Shown here piece after piece: positions 27,120 to 40,721 of a stretch of DNA of 64,000 bases. Source of the DNA: Nyssa sinensis. Its lineage: Eukaryota; Streptophyta; Magnoliopsida; Cornales; Nyssaceae. The stretch covers positions 11,314,387 to 11,378,386 of the forward strand of contig CM018051.1 in NCBI GenBank assembly GCA_008638375.1, given 5' to 3'. Numbering within the stretch: the stretch's first letter is position 1; every line of letters begins with the position of its first letter. The notes beneath the pieces were generated by a model. That model worked only from the letters and a program-made list of their open reading frames with translations. It searched no databases and was not told the DNA's origin. The position numbers and the translations under genes are program-made.

Positions 27120-28111
27120 GATGGGTACAAAATCCCTATAGCCTAGTGACTTTCATACTAAAATATTTGCACAACTAGAGATGTGATGATATGTGGCTTA
27201 TGAAATTTACTTCAAAGCATAGCCAGTGAAAAGGCAAAGTGACGTGACTTTATATAATTAGCTTGCTGAGTTGAATGACTGAAATGTCATAGCAACAAAC
27301 TTATATCATTCATCGGTCACTTCAATCTTTGAATTTTTTTTTAACCATCATGGAGAATGATACTGAACATGTTACGCGACTTGCCACAGTCAATCCTCTT
27401 TTCAACTTGTCAAAGTTTGATAAAGCCAACTTTTGAGAAACCCATGAAGTATTTCTATTTCCTTTCTTTTTATTATGACTTCAATTTTATAATGGTAGTA
27501 GTTGGTAAATGTCACGAAAGAGGAAGATAAATAAAGATACCAGGAGGCTCAGCTGAACTTGTGAGGCATTTGATGGTAAAACCACATCCTGGGATTCTCC
27601 AAAAGACCTTAAACACTGTTTTCATACTTCGTCCCCACTTGCCTATCTAAAAAATGAAACAGGAATGTAAAAGTTCCATTATAATTTAAAGTAGGGATTG
27701 AACTTATTAATGACTCACTAACTAGTTTCCTTCTTTGCACTAGTAAATCCCATATTATGGGAATGAATCCAACCAAAAGAAGCAATTTTCAAATTGACAT
27801 TATCAACATGCACATGAAGAGGCTTTATTTCCTTCCATATATGGGAAACTGCAAGTGAGGAAAGTTAAGCATACAAGTGTGTGATAAACAAAAAGTACCG
27901 GGGAGATGATAAATTTTGGCCGAGTTTGAGACACATGGATGACGGAGCAAGTGGGAAGATGTTTAATCAGTGAATGTCTAATCCTTGATTTCTGATATGT
28001 ATGGCAACATGAACTAACATCAGTAGAAATGTTTCTCTTGTAGCTTTCTAATTAGAAGCTTATTGCCTTGGGCAAAAAACAGTGGGGGGATAAATCATAT
28101 TGTGACTGAGT
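27120..28111. other. Intron 2 sequence without recognisable content
   Basis: Between the LINE tail and the duplicated block before exon 3. I see no coding frame and no repeat border here. Confidence 0.4.
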
Positions 28112-28588
28112 TGTTTTTTAATTATTGGGATAAGTGGAAGCAACATACCTATTCTTGCTAGGATTCTTATTTATTTGGATGTTGATTTATATCCAAATTC
28201 TCAGTTATGATGACATAATATCCATTGGGTGTTAAAAAAACATTTTCCTTAAGGGTTTCTCCACTTATTTTGATGGAGTTGTTGCACTCTTTCTGCATTG
28301 TTTTCTATGTTGTTGTTACTACTACTACTTTCATTTGGTTGATACGTCTTCGTGTTCATTATGAAAGTAGAGTTTTTTTTTTTTTTTAAATTTCATTTGG
28401 TTGATTACATCTTTGTGTTCATTATGAAAGTAGGATACCTATTTTTTTTTTTTTTTAAATTATTGGGAAACATGGAAGCAACATACATATTCTTGCTAAG
28501 ATTCTTATTTATTTGAATATTAATTTGTATCCAAATGCTCAGTAATGATGACATAATATCAATCGAGTGTTAAAAAGCATTTTCCTTG
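28112..28588. repeat. Local duplication upstream of exon 3
   Basis: Units at about 28112-28250 and 28443-28588 share GGAAGCAACATACMTATTC, TTCTTATTTATTTG and ATGATGACATAATATC. Between them a shorter pair repeats TTTCATTTGGTTGAT and GTGTTCATTATGAAAGTAG, followed by poly-T. Confidence 0.85.
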
Positions 28589-29347
28589 TTGCACTTTGGT
28601 CGCCTAGTTCTTTCTCTCCCTCCCTTTTTTTTTTAAAATTTTTTTTCTTCTTCTGTTTAGGATGTCTCTGATGCCCAACGGAGAAATTTTCGTGGGAACT
28701 TACCCATTCTTACCATTGTTTTTGGAATTTTTACATCGGTGGCCAATATGTTGAGGGCATACTATCATTTAAAAGCAAAGGCAGTGTCAATTGTTTGGAT
28801 CATGACTTCTTTGATTTATTTATTGTATCTACATGGAGCTTGGTATGGGGTTTTTTCATAGATTACTACGCATAAATTATTCCTTGTGGGTTTAGTAATT
28901 TTGCCTAACTCTTTTTTCCCTGTCCAATGTAGCATCATATTTGTCCTTTCAATTGCTTCAGTCAATTTTCTTCTCGTAAAGGTACGTTTTATGCAACTTT
29001 GAATGTACTTTTACTGTTATTGTTATATTACTATTATTATTTTGAAGTGTTTTGCCCTCCGTTAGGTTTTTAGTCATAGGAATATGTGATATATGCATCA
29101 TGCATGCATAATGAACATCAACTTCAAGCATTTCCATCACATGTACTAGATGAAATTCTCATGCATGGTCACAGAATAACATTAGATGTGGTACATTTAA
29201 CTTTAGGATAGCTGTTACCCCTTTAAACATAAATATTTTGCATTGATAGTATTATCTCTAAAATTTATTTGCATTGTCTTTAAAGTAAATATAAAGTATT
29301 GATTTATTCAATCTTTGTATCTTCTTCAATCTTGATACGATTCTCCT

Positions 29348-29365
29348 CCCCCCCCCCCCCCCCCC
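29348..29365. repeat. Poly-C tract (18 C)
   Basis: Uninterrupted C run in intron 4 of the MBOAT pseudogene. The rest of this 2.3-kb intron (28982-31244) shows nothing recognisable. Confidence 0.95.
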
Positions 29366-31834
29366 AAAAAGGAAAAAAAAGGACGACTAAGCAAGGGAAA
29401 AAAAACTGAAGGAAAAATCTTTATAATTGAATTTGTTGGCAATGTGCCTTAATTTTAACTGATACTGCAAAGAAGTATGTCACCATGTGAAAAAAAAAAG
29501 AAAAAAAAGACCTTTTTTAATTGACAAGAAATGATTTACATTTTGAGGTGGGTTGAATGGAGCTGAAAGTTTCGAATCACATTGAGAAATTAATTAAGAA
29601 TCGTTGATTAGAAAACTTGTTACTGGTTTTGGCCTTTATGTTTCTCAGGCCTGAAATCTCTACATTAATTGACGTTCAAAACCTTGTTGAAGAGACTGTG
29701 TTCATTGTCTTTGATCATTAGTTTTGGGAGTGACAAATATCTTGTATGTTGTAAGCTTCATTATAAAGAAACCTAAAAAACTGTCTTTGCTTCTGGTTGT
29801 TGCAATTCACTTATGCAATCCCCGCCAAGTCTTATTCATGTTGTCTGGATATTACAAGTGTGTTTCTGCATGACTGGAACTCTGCTTTTTGTAAAAGCTA
29901 GTGAAAACTTTTGGCTCCTCAAACTGCTGTTGGAGTGATGACAGGATCTTACTATGACTGATGCTTTTGCACGAGGTTTAAGGTGTTGGTGATAAGCACT
30001 GATGAAAGGAACACCCAGTAGCCTTCTATGGATGGATAAGAACCATAGTTGTCATCGTGATAACTGATAAGTGATTGCATAGAGCAGTAAGTAGAATGGG
30101 GAGTAGGATTCTGAATATAGCAAGAAGCAGGAAGTGTGCAGGAAATATAACCTTACTGTTCTGTTATGTGGCTGATAGAAAGTTGGCATAATGAGTGCAT
30201 AGATTACGTTAAAGTCAAAAGATCCTGAAAAAAGGAAAAGTTATATGCAACTGGTGTGGTATAGACAATACAAACATTGATGACACAGTTTTGTTTCTGT
30301 TATAGGATGGATGGAACTTGATTTGGATCTCTCTTCACTGTTTGCCTAAAATGTGGATAATTTCGAGTTAATAGGACAATTTGTAATGGCTGATGTTTTG
30401 GTAGATCCCCTCCAACATTGTTTGGACTTGATGTTGGAAAAATTAACATTGAGGATGGTTGACAGGATGATGAAGATTCTGACTACAATTTTACAAGTAA
30501 TGATTTGTTTTTCATGGACAGGGCCTTAAGCAGGAATTTTATTATTTAATTTTCCTGGAAAGGAATTTTCTTTTGGATGCTGTCACAAGGCAATTAAATA
30601 TGGCAGTTGTATCACTGAATAGTTGTTGTAGTAGCAAAGGTTGTGGATGGTTTTTAGCTTCTAATAAGAGGTAGATTCAGAGTTGGTATGTTTGTGTTAC
30701 ATGGTTCTGGACGATGTCATTGTGTTAATGGCAACAGAAAATCCCATATTGGAGTTGATATGGTAGTGGCACGCATTGGGCTAACGAAGCCAGTAAATAT
30801 TGATGATGATGTCATTGTGCTTTGGTACTATTGCTATTCACTAAGCCTTATGAGATTCTTTGACATTAAAATTTATTTTTGAAGTTCTACTAAATTTTAA
30901 AATTTTTAATAGAAGAATTAAAGTTGGCATTGTTTGAGGTAAGCAGGACATGATGCATATGTGAATTAATGCTTGTGTCCTTTTTTTTTTTCCCTTTACT
31001 TTGGGTGATATACTTATAGCCATATGTGAGTGGAGAATTTATCTCGACACACTTCTTAACTTGTGGTTAATTATGTGAATTTTCCTTAATAAAAATGTTT
31101 GCATATTTCAAATATTATGGTATGATCTTTTTCTTTGAAAGAATTTTATGTATTCTTCAAATTGAAGATTGTAGCATCCATCTCAGTACCTTAAAGTAAT
31201 GCTTCTAATTCTTGTCATATTTTATCAGATTTTCATTTCTGCAGATACTTGGACGGACGAAGTACTTCTCATTTGTACTGTGGACTTTCAATATATCATT
31301 TCTTTAATGTAACTGCATCTATGAAGGATATTCATTCTCCAGTATAGGGTGAGTTGTATTTTAAATACTATTTGCTTTGCACAGTTGGATGACTTGGTTT
31401 GATTGAAGCAAGCCATTGCTCTATTCAGTATTCCTACTACTCATGATTGTATGTCCTTATCATTCATAGGCAACACTGGGCCTATTTGGACAATTTCCGG
31501 GGTACCTTTAGATGGCATATCTGCTTTAACTTTGGTATTTTCTTTGTCTCTTTCATGTCAAAGGATTATATTTGTAATTATATTCTTTAAACTCTTGTCA
31601 ATGTGCAGCTGTGAACTTCTCATCTCATATTGTTTTGGCAACACTTTTAGTCATAGTTATATCTGATCTCTGTAGGCCTAATAACGCTACATAAAATTTT
31701 CCAGTGTTAGTTAAAAAGTTCCAGTTGGTTCATATTCTTTCCCCAAGTAACAAAGGTATCTTGGTGGAGTTTCCATGTATGAAATTGAGCGCAAGTATGC
31801 AAACAATAATAGCCCACTTGCTTGTTGAGAAAAA

Positions 31835-32119
31835 GATGGGAAACTTAATATCATCTGAGTGAATAGCTTGACCCAGCTCCTTGTTTGGAAAGCCTTCTCT
31901 TCAATTGGTTATTTTTCTCATGAAGTGCAGACATCAGATAACAAATCAAATGTGTTCTGACTTGTGTTTTGGATGAAGAGATGGGAAACATAATATCATC
32001 TGAGTGAATTGCTTGACCCAGCTCCTTGTTTGGAAATCCTTCTTGGTTATTTTTTCTCATGAAGTGCAGACATCAGATAACGAATCAAATGTGTGGTGAG
32101 TTGTTTTTTGTATGAAGGT
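31835..32119. repeat. 145-bp tandem duplication in intron 6
   Basis: Unit 1 starts at 31835 and unit 2 at 31980, both with GATGGGAAAC, AATATCATCTGAGTGAAT, TTGACCCAGCTCCTTGTTTG and ATGAAGTGCAGACATCAGAT. Similarity is high, so the event is fairly recent. A 12-bp stretch (TTCTCTTCAATT, about 31893-31904) is absent from unit 2. Confidence 0.9.
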
Positions 32120-32953
32120 AAATGCCTACGCAATTGAGAAGACCACCTTGTGAGCACATAGATTATTGGACTATTGATGTGTTGCTTTTCTTGATTTGAG
32201 TTTGCTTTCTAGAATTTAGAGGATTGCTGAACCATGTGAATGTCTATGTGTTTCTATCTTCATGGGCCAATATATTTTTGCTCTGGGGATTGAAGGAATT
32301 AAACTCTCAAGCATGTCTACTCGTTTAGTTGTCCCATGAAATTTGCATGGCTCTGTACATAGCATTTCAATGTAAATATTCACCGTTGTCAATGGGACTT
32401 GTGATAGAAATGGGATCCATCCCCACAATTGATGGTTCCTTAAAATATTAGGTTCACTTTAATGGCGATGTTATTGCTAGAGTTGTTTTTTGCTTCCATG
32501 ACTTTCCACATGCAGCTATTCAATGACTTGTTTAGATTTTCCAGGGAATCAACCTAACAACACTGTCAATAACATAGCCATTCTTTACATGGATATGATG
32601 GAGGACAGAGTTGGTGGAAAGCAAGGGTGGGAATGGGCATCCTATTCCCATTAAATATCTTTCCCACATTCCATTGTGTTATTGACATTGAGAATCACAT
32701 CCTTTTGGGAAATGGTGGTTTTCTTATTTCCACCAGGGGAAGTATTCTTGTTCCCATTTTCATGTTAATCAAAACTTAAACATGGAAGGAGATCCGGCAA
32801 TCATTTTTGTTGAGCCAGTTGATAACTAACTAATAAAATTTATAAACCCACATGAGTAGTTGAGTTGGCCAAGGTAGGGGGTGGGACGAAACCTTGGCAT
32901 GACACCAAAAAAAGGAAAAGTTAAAAAAATTATTCATTTAATAAGATTAATTA

Positions 32954-33438
32954 GGGTAAATTGCACTGAACACTCCTGGGATTTCTAACAATTACAAAGA
33001 CTTCCTTTGATGTTTTTGAAATTACACTGCTCCCCCTTACTTTTATTGACAAACCACACATACCTCTTATCCGGTCTTTTTTTCTTTCAAAATGACAAAA
33101 GTGCCCATTTTATTTTATTGTTGCATTTTTTTCAATTTTGTTACTTTTTTTTATTGTCAAAAAATATTGATTAAAACATGCTTGATTAAAATTAAATATA
33201 AGTTATTTACTTTAAATTTATCTTTATATAAAATGAAAAAATTCTTTAAAAAAATTTAGTCAAAAATTGAAAAAAATTAATATGAAAGGCTTATTTTTGT
33301 CACTTTGAAAAAATTGTATAGGAGGGGAAGTGTGTGTAGTTTGTCAGTAAAAGTAAGGAAGGGCAATGTAATTTCAGAAATTTCAGGAGAGGTTTTTGTA
33401 ATTATCAGAACCTTAGGGGAGGTCATTGTAATTTACCC
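32954..33438. mobile_element. MULE-type foldback MITE, copy 2 (best preserved)
   Basis: Ends are GGGTAAATTGCACTGAACAC and GTCATTGTAATTTACCC. The long arms are inverted copies: CTCCTGGGATTTCTAACAATTAC on the left against AATTTCAGGAGAGG and TTTTTGTAATTATCAGAACC on the right. The flanks GATTAATTA (32945-32953) and TATTAATTA (33439-33447) agree in 8 of 9 bases, fitting the 9-base Mutator-type duplication. It lies in intron 6 of the MBOAT pseudogene. Confidence 0.75.
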
Positions 33439-33550
33439 TATTAATTATATAAGTCATGTTAACTTACCTGCTTCATGGGCAAGTTAACAACTTATTGGTA
33501 GATGAAAAGACATAAAGGGCTCTCTCATATGCGGGTTCTACCCAAAAGAT

Positions 33551-34075
33551 CTAAGAAGCACGGATACAGACACTGAGCACGACACACAGACATGGTATTT
33601 CTAAAAAAGTAGGACCCTAGACACGTTAGGAACACTTTGAATATATATTAATTTTTTATATGACTATATAACAAAAACCTAACATTATTTTACTTAGAAT
33701 TGGTATAAAAACAAACTAATCACAAAAATATTATTAAGATATTAAAATAACAAAGCCATTAAATAAAAATTTAGTGGCTTTTTCATTTAATAATCAACAT
33801 CTATGATTCAAGTTCCAAAACAAATTTACTAATTATTACATATATATATTTATATACTCATAGATACATTTATACACATAATCAAAAAAAGAATTAAAGA
33901 GAAGAGGAAAAAATCCAAAAAAAGAGAGAGAAAATATAAAACATTTCCATGATGTGTCCGAAACGTGGTTGAAATTCTAAAAAAAAAAAAATTTGGACAT
34001 TTTTTTCTAGGTGTCCGAGAGTGTCAGTATCCAAAACGAATACATGAGTCAAAATAGAGTATCCGTGCTTCATAG
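33551..34075. mobile_element. hAT-type MITE with perfect 8-bp target duplication, copy 1
   Basis: Terminal inverted repeats are CTAAGAAGCACGGATA and its near-complement TATCCGTGCTTCATAG, 16 bases with one mismatch. It is flanked by CAAAAGAT at 33543-33550 and 34076-34083, an exact 8-base duplication typical of hAT elements. Length is 525 bases. The interior is AT-rich with GTGTCCGA/ACACGTTAGG-like subterminal motifs. Confidence 0.92.
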
Positions 34076-34135
34076 CAAAAGATGATGGGTAAGCAATCTA
34101 AATTATAGATTTCCTCTCTTAAATCTTTTCTACCT

Positions 34136-34148
34136 CCCCCCCCCCCCC
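34136..34148. repeat. Poly-C tract (13 C)
   Basis: Uninterrupted C run in intron 6, in a CT-rich stretch between the two MITEs. Confidence 0.95.
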
Positions 34149-34910
34149 TTCCTATCTACCTACTTTTACCCTCTCTCTAAACCCAAACTAGACTATCATC
34201 CGAATTGACCACAATCACTACCATCTTTATTGTAAATTCAACCTTGCCACTAGGTTTTGTGGTCACTAGCTAAACCTAAACCTCTTCCTCGATCTATCAC
34301 AATCACTATTCTCTCTTCCCCATTCTCACCCCACCACTTCATGTTCACAGTCCTTACCAGCAGATCTTGTCACCCTCATACCACTATTATCTTCACAGCC
34401 CATCACTAACCAATTTCACTTCATGGGCAACAGGTATAGCAAATCCAAAATCACCAACATCTGATACCCACTTAAAATCATGTTTTCTCCTTCGTTGTTG
34501 CAATCAACAAAAAATATTCCAATTTTGTTTTGTTAAATTGATTTTTGAGTAAGATAGATTGATGGGAATTAGAAAGACTTGCAGGTTGTTACTGGTGCCA
34601 TGGAGATGGTAGTTCTAGCAAGGGAGTAGAGATAGAGAATTCACATAACAATGAACTTATCAACAAGGGGTTTGGTGGTTGTCATTATTGATGATAGGGA
34701 TCATGGTGGTGTAGTTTGGCTAGATAGAAAGAGAGAGAGGAGAAATTTATTAACCCAGAGACATGAGTTGAGATTGGTATCACTCGGATACATGAGGCAG
34801 CTCACACACCTATTGTATCAAGGCTAGTCTAGGGTTGGAGTTGAAGTTGGGACCTCTAGATAACTCTGGGGCTTCACACCAACTCAGCTACACCCATGCT
34901 AGCATCTGGC

Positions 34911-35479
34911 CTAAGAAGCACGGGACACACATATAACACGAAACAGACACACAGACACGTCAATTCTCAAAAAAGTAGGACACTGACACATCAGGGACAC
35001 GTTGAATATATATGAATTTTTTATATTTTTTATATGACCATATAATAAAAAAACTAAGGTCATGTCAATTAAAATTGTAAAAACACACAAATTACAAAAC
35101 AATTATTAAGATAACAAAGTCATTAAATAAAAATTCTAGAACTTCTTACTTTAATCATCAACATACATGATTCAAGTTCTAAAACAAATTTACTAACTAT
35201 TACATAGAACATGTGTGTGTGTATAAAACCAAAAAAAGAACTATGGAGAAGAGGAGAAAAAGAAGCAGAAATACGAAAAAAAAAGAACGAAAAGTGTCCC
35301 AAATAAATGTGCCCAAAACGTGCCCATGATGTGTCCGAAATTTGTAAAAAATACAAAAAAATGAGACTCTCTTTTTTCGCATGTCCGACACTTGTCCGAG
35401 AAGTGTCTGAGAGTATTGCTTGTCTGACACGTGTCCGACACGGACACGTAAACCAAAATAGAGTGTCCGTGCTTCATAG
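34911..35479. mobile_element. hAT-type MITE with perfect 8-bp target duplication, copy 2
   Basis: Ends are CTAAGAAGCACGGGACAC and GTGTCCGTGCTTCATAG. It is flanked by CATCTGGC at 34903-34910 and 35480-35487, an exact 8-base duplication. Length is 569 bases. It is a sister of the element at 33551-34075, 835 bases away in the same intron. The overlapping open frames over it on both strands are by-products. Confidence 0.92.
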
Positions 35480-36420
35480 CATCTGGCAATACATAGCATT
35501 ATCATATATGTGAAAATTCCTCAAGGGTAGATATTTAAGCCAGAATTGTAAGTCCTGGTAAAAATTGGCTATATGTATTGCCATCCAATGCCGACAAAAG
35601 CTTCTTGCTTTTCTTCTAGACAAGCCTGTTTATCAAAGAACACCACTTCAAATTCTGGACAAGAGAACTGTTTCCATTCAAATGGAAACATGGCGCCAGA
35701 TAACAGTTTCCAACTCAGAAATAAAATAGTTAATATTATGTCTCTCTTTTGTGTTTGGAAAGGATAAATCATTGGAATTATATTGAATAACTCACAGTTA
35801 CTGTTACATTTTCAACTCAACAATATAGGCAGTTTGTTGATGAGATTTCTGCTCTAAATTCATAGAAAAGGACTTCCTTTATGCTTTTGGATTTCTATTT
35901 TCCAGGTGATAGGCTGGAGATATTAGCTTCATTTAGCTCATGGTATGTAAACTTATCACAAAAAATTTAGTTTGTGGTATGTAAATTCTTCAAGGATATG
36001 GTTTGGTAATATTTTAACTCAGTAATGCACATCTTCATCAAATAGCATGAACCCATCCTTTTTCTTGATTATATTTTCCTTTGGAAGCAAACAAAGCCTG
36101 TATCTCTGTGGAGCTTGGTTTTTTCATAGTTGTTTTGTGTTTATCTTGTTCACAGTTGTTTTGCGCATGATAAGCTTTGGATACGACTACCATTGGGCAC
36201 ATCACAATTCTCATTTCGATCAAAAGTAGTTGTTTGCTGCAATTTTGATTTCATAGATATCTTTGTTGGCATTTGTTGAAGAATTGGTTAGCTCTTGCTC
36301 AGACTTCACACTTGATTGATTTTGTGACCATCTAGAAAACCAGCATGGCAAAACCTCTAAGCTTCTAGTGATGAATATTTTGTGTAAACACAACAGTCTC
36401 TCTATGGGACAAGTTTCACA

Positions 36421-36430
36421 CCCCCCCCCC
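36421..36430. repeat. Poly-C tract (10 C)
   Basis: Uninterrupted C run in intron 7. The rest of the intron (36226-37542) shows no repeat or coding region I can support. Confidence 0.95.
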
Positions 36431-39400
36431 GAAGCCATCCATATTGGACTAACACTTTTTGACACTTTCCTATGCTTCTTTCAATCACATTGAGTTGAAT
36501 GTTACAATATCCCTCTAAGCTTGTGCTATTTTGTTCAAGTAAGAGACAAACAAGTTCTTTCCAAATGCAAAAAAAAAGATTACAAAAACATATCTAGGTT
36601 CTTGTACAACAAAAAAATGCAGTTTACTGTAGTTGTGGGGACTTTTTTTTCTCTCTGTTTCCTTCTATTTCTGGATGTTTATCTGACTATGCACTGATGT
36701 TGTGAAGTGTAAACTCATAAGCCAAGGCAACACCTTAAATGACCTTTGATAAGATTTTTAGTTAAAGCATCGAAGGCTGGAAGGTCTGGAGTGGAGACTC
36801 TGGAAAATGAAGGCGGATACATGAATAGATTTGGTTAAATTTTAAAATGATCTTAACTGATAAAAAAAATTTAAAATGATCTTAGCCCTAAATTTAAGAT
36901 ATAGCTCTTGGAAGAATGGAGTCAATGATGGAATGAGTCTACTCTTCTTGGTACATTGGTCTCCGTTACATTATGTTTTAGATGCAGAAAAACCAGTCAG
37001 TGTGATGGATGAAGACCCAGGGAGCCCTGGACAGCCCAAGAACAATTTCAGTGTACATTACCTAATGTTTGTTGCTGTAATTTAGCCTTGGCCTCTATGC
37101 ATGAATCATCATGTGCCAACATCCCTGTGCTGTTATTCTGGAAACTTTTGCATCCTTGCATGCCAATGTAGCTCACATTATCATGTAGCACTAGATGATG
37201 GAGTCGTTTCTGTTGCTTTAAAATTTTTATATGGTTTCAACTCTTTTGTCTACGCCCTTGTCACAATAAATTTTTTATTGTTATGCTATACGTGCTTGTT
37301 GACTGCCAGATTATAGTGAGAATTTCTAACATTAAGTACCATAGGATAGTACCATACATCGATTGACACAATTTCTTATTTTCTGTAATTTGGTAATTCT
37401 TTGTGGTTCTCAAGTTCATCGTGTTGCTTGTTACTTAGTAGTTCCTGTTTGAATGTATGCAAGTAGTAGTTAAGGAATTGATTCCTCATTCATTCATTTT
37501 GACGCTAGTTTTGCTGATATTTGACATTTCCTGTGATTGCAGAAGCACATTCAACATTGCCACAGTTGTTCATCGGAGTGAACATGCTACCTGTTATGAC
37601 AGGTTAGCTGCTACTTCAGCATGAGTCCTATTATGACTGTAGTTGTCACATTGTAGTTTTGGCTATCTTCTGAACTAATATACTTGGTTGTATAAATTTG
37701 TTTTCTTTTCCCCAGGAGAGAAGTGTCCAGAATGACAAATTTTCTTTTAGTATATACCTATGCTATTTGGTATATGCACCCCTCTATATTGCTGGACCAA
37801 TTATAAGCTTCAACGCATTTGTTTCACAGGTTTGTAACATTTAAATGTTTTAAGTATCTCCTTTTCTAATGCCCTTGCCCTTAGAACTGTACATGATAGT
37901 TTCTCTACCACAATGTCAAGTTGCATTGCATCCTTGTTTATGCTATGAAGTATGAAGTACTATATTCGTGGCATTGAAACATGCATGAATAATTCCCCTT
38001 TTCCAAATGACCACATACAATGAACCACGGATTATGTTAACTTGTCCAGAGGGGTTTTATATTTAAAATCATTATACTATAAATTATCAAAACGTGGCTA
38101 AGTGGTCATATTTTTATTTTCATCTAAAATTTTTATGACATTCATCAACGGAGTCATGAGTCTAGAACAATGATTGAATTACAAATGCCCTTTATTGAGT
38201 GCTGAGATGTTTCTTAAATAGTTCCAGAAACATTATTGAATTAATTCCCACACTGTTGTTATTGTTATCCTCTTTTTTGGCTCGGACCTTTCCTCAACTT
38301 TACTAATTATACCAATAAGTTCTTTAAGCACAATTACTTGTCAAAAAAAAAAAGGTTCTGTATGCAGAATTATCAACAAAACTGGATTTCATTTGTTCTT
38401 ACTGCTGGACGTTTCCTCCTTTTTTTTGTGTAGTCTCAAGTAATCTCATCATGTTCACTAAACACACTGTTCTTGCAGTTGGAGACGTCACAGAAGAATT
38501 ATTCATTGAGAGAAGTGGCTTGGTACGGATTGCGTTGGATTTTTAGTCTTATCCTAATGGAACTCATGACACATTTATTTTAGTACAATGCCTTGGCTAT
38601 TAGGTGAGTGCCTTAAAAACTCAAAGATGCACCTTGTAATGAAAATATACTTCTATCCAGTCTTAATTTTTGTGATTGATTTTTGTTACCATGTTCTTTT
38701 AGTGGCTTGTGGAAACAATTATCTCCTATGGATGTCTTCATCATTGGATATGGGGTAAGAGCTAATCTTTAGAATGTCAAGGTTCCCCTTATTATCTATT
38801 CATTGTTCAAGTCAATATCATGTTCTTTATTGATAGTTGAGACAACATATGACATTAATTTTGTATAGAAGTTACAAATTCTACTTGTGGAGTATATAGT
38901 AAGGCAATGATTCTACCATGAGTAGGATCGATGTACGAGATTTGGTCTTACTATTAATTTTGAATATTGTGGTACTAGAAGGAAACCATAATACAAAATA
39001 TGTACCTCAGGGAAATTTTGATTCTATATCCTCTGCCTTCAGAGGAACTTTAATATAGCAATAATCAGTACTCTCCACCAATTATGGCCTTGAAGTCATT
39101 ATGGGCAAACAAATGGTTTACCAACCTAAATACCCAAAAACATGAGCCAATTTGGTGTGGAAGCTAGAAAGAATATGTGCCAAAATCCTGCAGGAGAAAG
39201 CGGGGCTTGGATTTGGAGACAATCTGCATCCTATGCGTCAGTTTGACAAAGCAGTCATTGATTTGGGAATACCTGATTCTTAGAGGCTCAATGATAGTCA
39301 ATTCCTAATTTAAAGATGCTTTTTAGCTGTGAAAGGCCACTTCTGAAGGATTGAAAGCTTCCAAATTGTTGAATACTGGAAGCTGTCCCTACGCTTGCTA

Positions 39401-40721
39401 AGGACTAGCTATCTATCTATAATGGCAAATTGCCCAACTCCTCGTTCTCATCCTCCGGACAAAACCTGTACACATATAGCAATGCCAACAATCTTTTCAA
39501 GGATTCAATTTTTTTATATAGGGGTGCATACAATCCCATTATGGTGCAATTTTTTTAACAGTTTTCAGTTGGAAAATCTTGAGACCTTAGATTTCCTAAA
39601 CATTGAGGCAGCACAGAAGGGTAACATTTTGAAATCATGCCTATTTTTTACTGCAACAGGTCCTAAATTTCATGTGGCTCAAGTTTTTTCTTATCTGGCG
39701 CTTCTTCTGGTTCTGGTCACTGGTATGTTTGTTTGAATTATATTTCTTTCATTTTAATTTAAATTTTTCTCTGAACTGCAGCCATATTTAACTCTCTCTG
39801 GATCTGATTTTAGGTCAGATCTGTTTGTAATTTTAACTATAGAAATTTTTTTGGATACACTTTTTAGTATAGAAAATTTTGCCTCATTTTTTTGGTATGT
39901 TTGATGTAATGTGATTGTAGATCAGTGGCATTGAGGCCCCTGAGAATATGCCACACTGTTTAAATAATTGCTACAACTTGGAAAGTTTTTGGAAAAACTG
40001 GCATGCTTCCTTCAACAAATGGCTTGTCAGGTGCAGCTTTCGGATCTTTTTTTTGGGTTTCTCCCATATTTTTGTTTTGACAATAACATATATGTTTGGT
40101 AAATACATATAATTCTAGGTACATGTACATTCCTCTTGGGGGTTCTCAAAGAAAGCTGCTCAATATATGGGTTATCTTCACATTTGTTGCTGTATGGCAT
40201 GATTTTGAGTGGTACTCTTAGCTTCTGACTAGTTTTCCTTCATGTCCCCAAAAATTCCTTATTGTATTATATAAGCACAAAATATTTCAATCCTGCTCCT
40301 TACCTGACAGCTTATTGCTTTGGCTTTAGGAAGCTTCTTTCTTGGGCATGGTTAACATGTATATTCTTTATCCCAGAAATGCTTGTGAAATCAAGGGCAA
40401 ATGCCTTTCAGGTAATGTCATTTTTGGAATTCTAGTTACTGTGTTTTACTTAATTTCTCTGTGAAGGGTTTTTTTGATAAGTAATTTCTCTGTGATGGTA
40501 TCTTGAGTTTAACTGTTAATATGTAATTTTGAATACACGGTTTGATCTGACAGCTTGAAATATAATAACTGTAGCTAACCAATCTGGTTGTAAGGAGATT
40601 CATATAGTTCTGAATCGACTGCATCTTGGGTTGCTTGTGTCTGTGGCCTACTAAGCCTGACCCCAAGTTGTATAAAGTATAACCCAAGGATCAGCCTATA
40701 CCTATTTTCATCTGATCGAAC

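Larger units (their letters stand above)
20649..28660 (+). other. Intron 2 of the MBOAT pseudogene (8.0 kb, transposon-filled)
   Basis: Between GT at 20649 (GTCTAT, an unusual donor) and AG at 28659-28660. It holds diverged direct repeats at 21885-22176, a complete TRIM-type element, two LINE remnants, two G runs and a duplicated block just before exon 3. The rest shows nothing recognisable. Confidence 0.75.

Noticed and set aside
35200..35513. Several overlapping 68-101 codon open frames
   Set aside because: They fall inside an hAT-type MITE and have no conserved features.
35908..35945. A possible MBOAT exon reading GDRLEILASFSSW
   Set aside because: It looked like the piece after YSFSSIG, but the true exon (QHWAYLDNFRGTFRWHICFNF) is at 31470-31534 in perfect phase.
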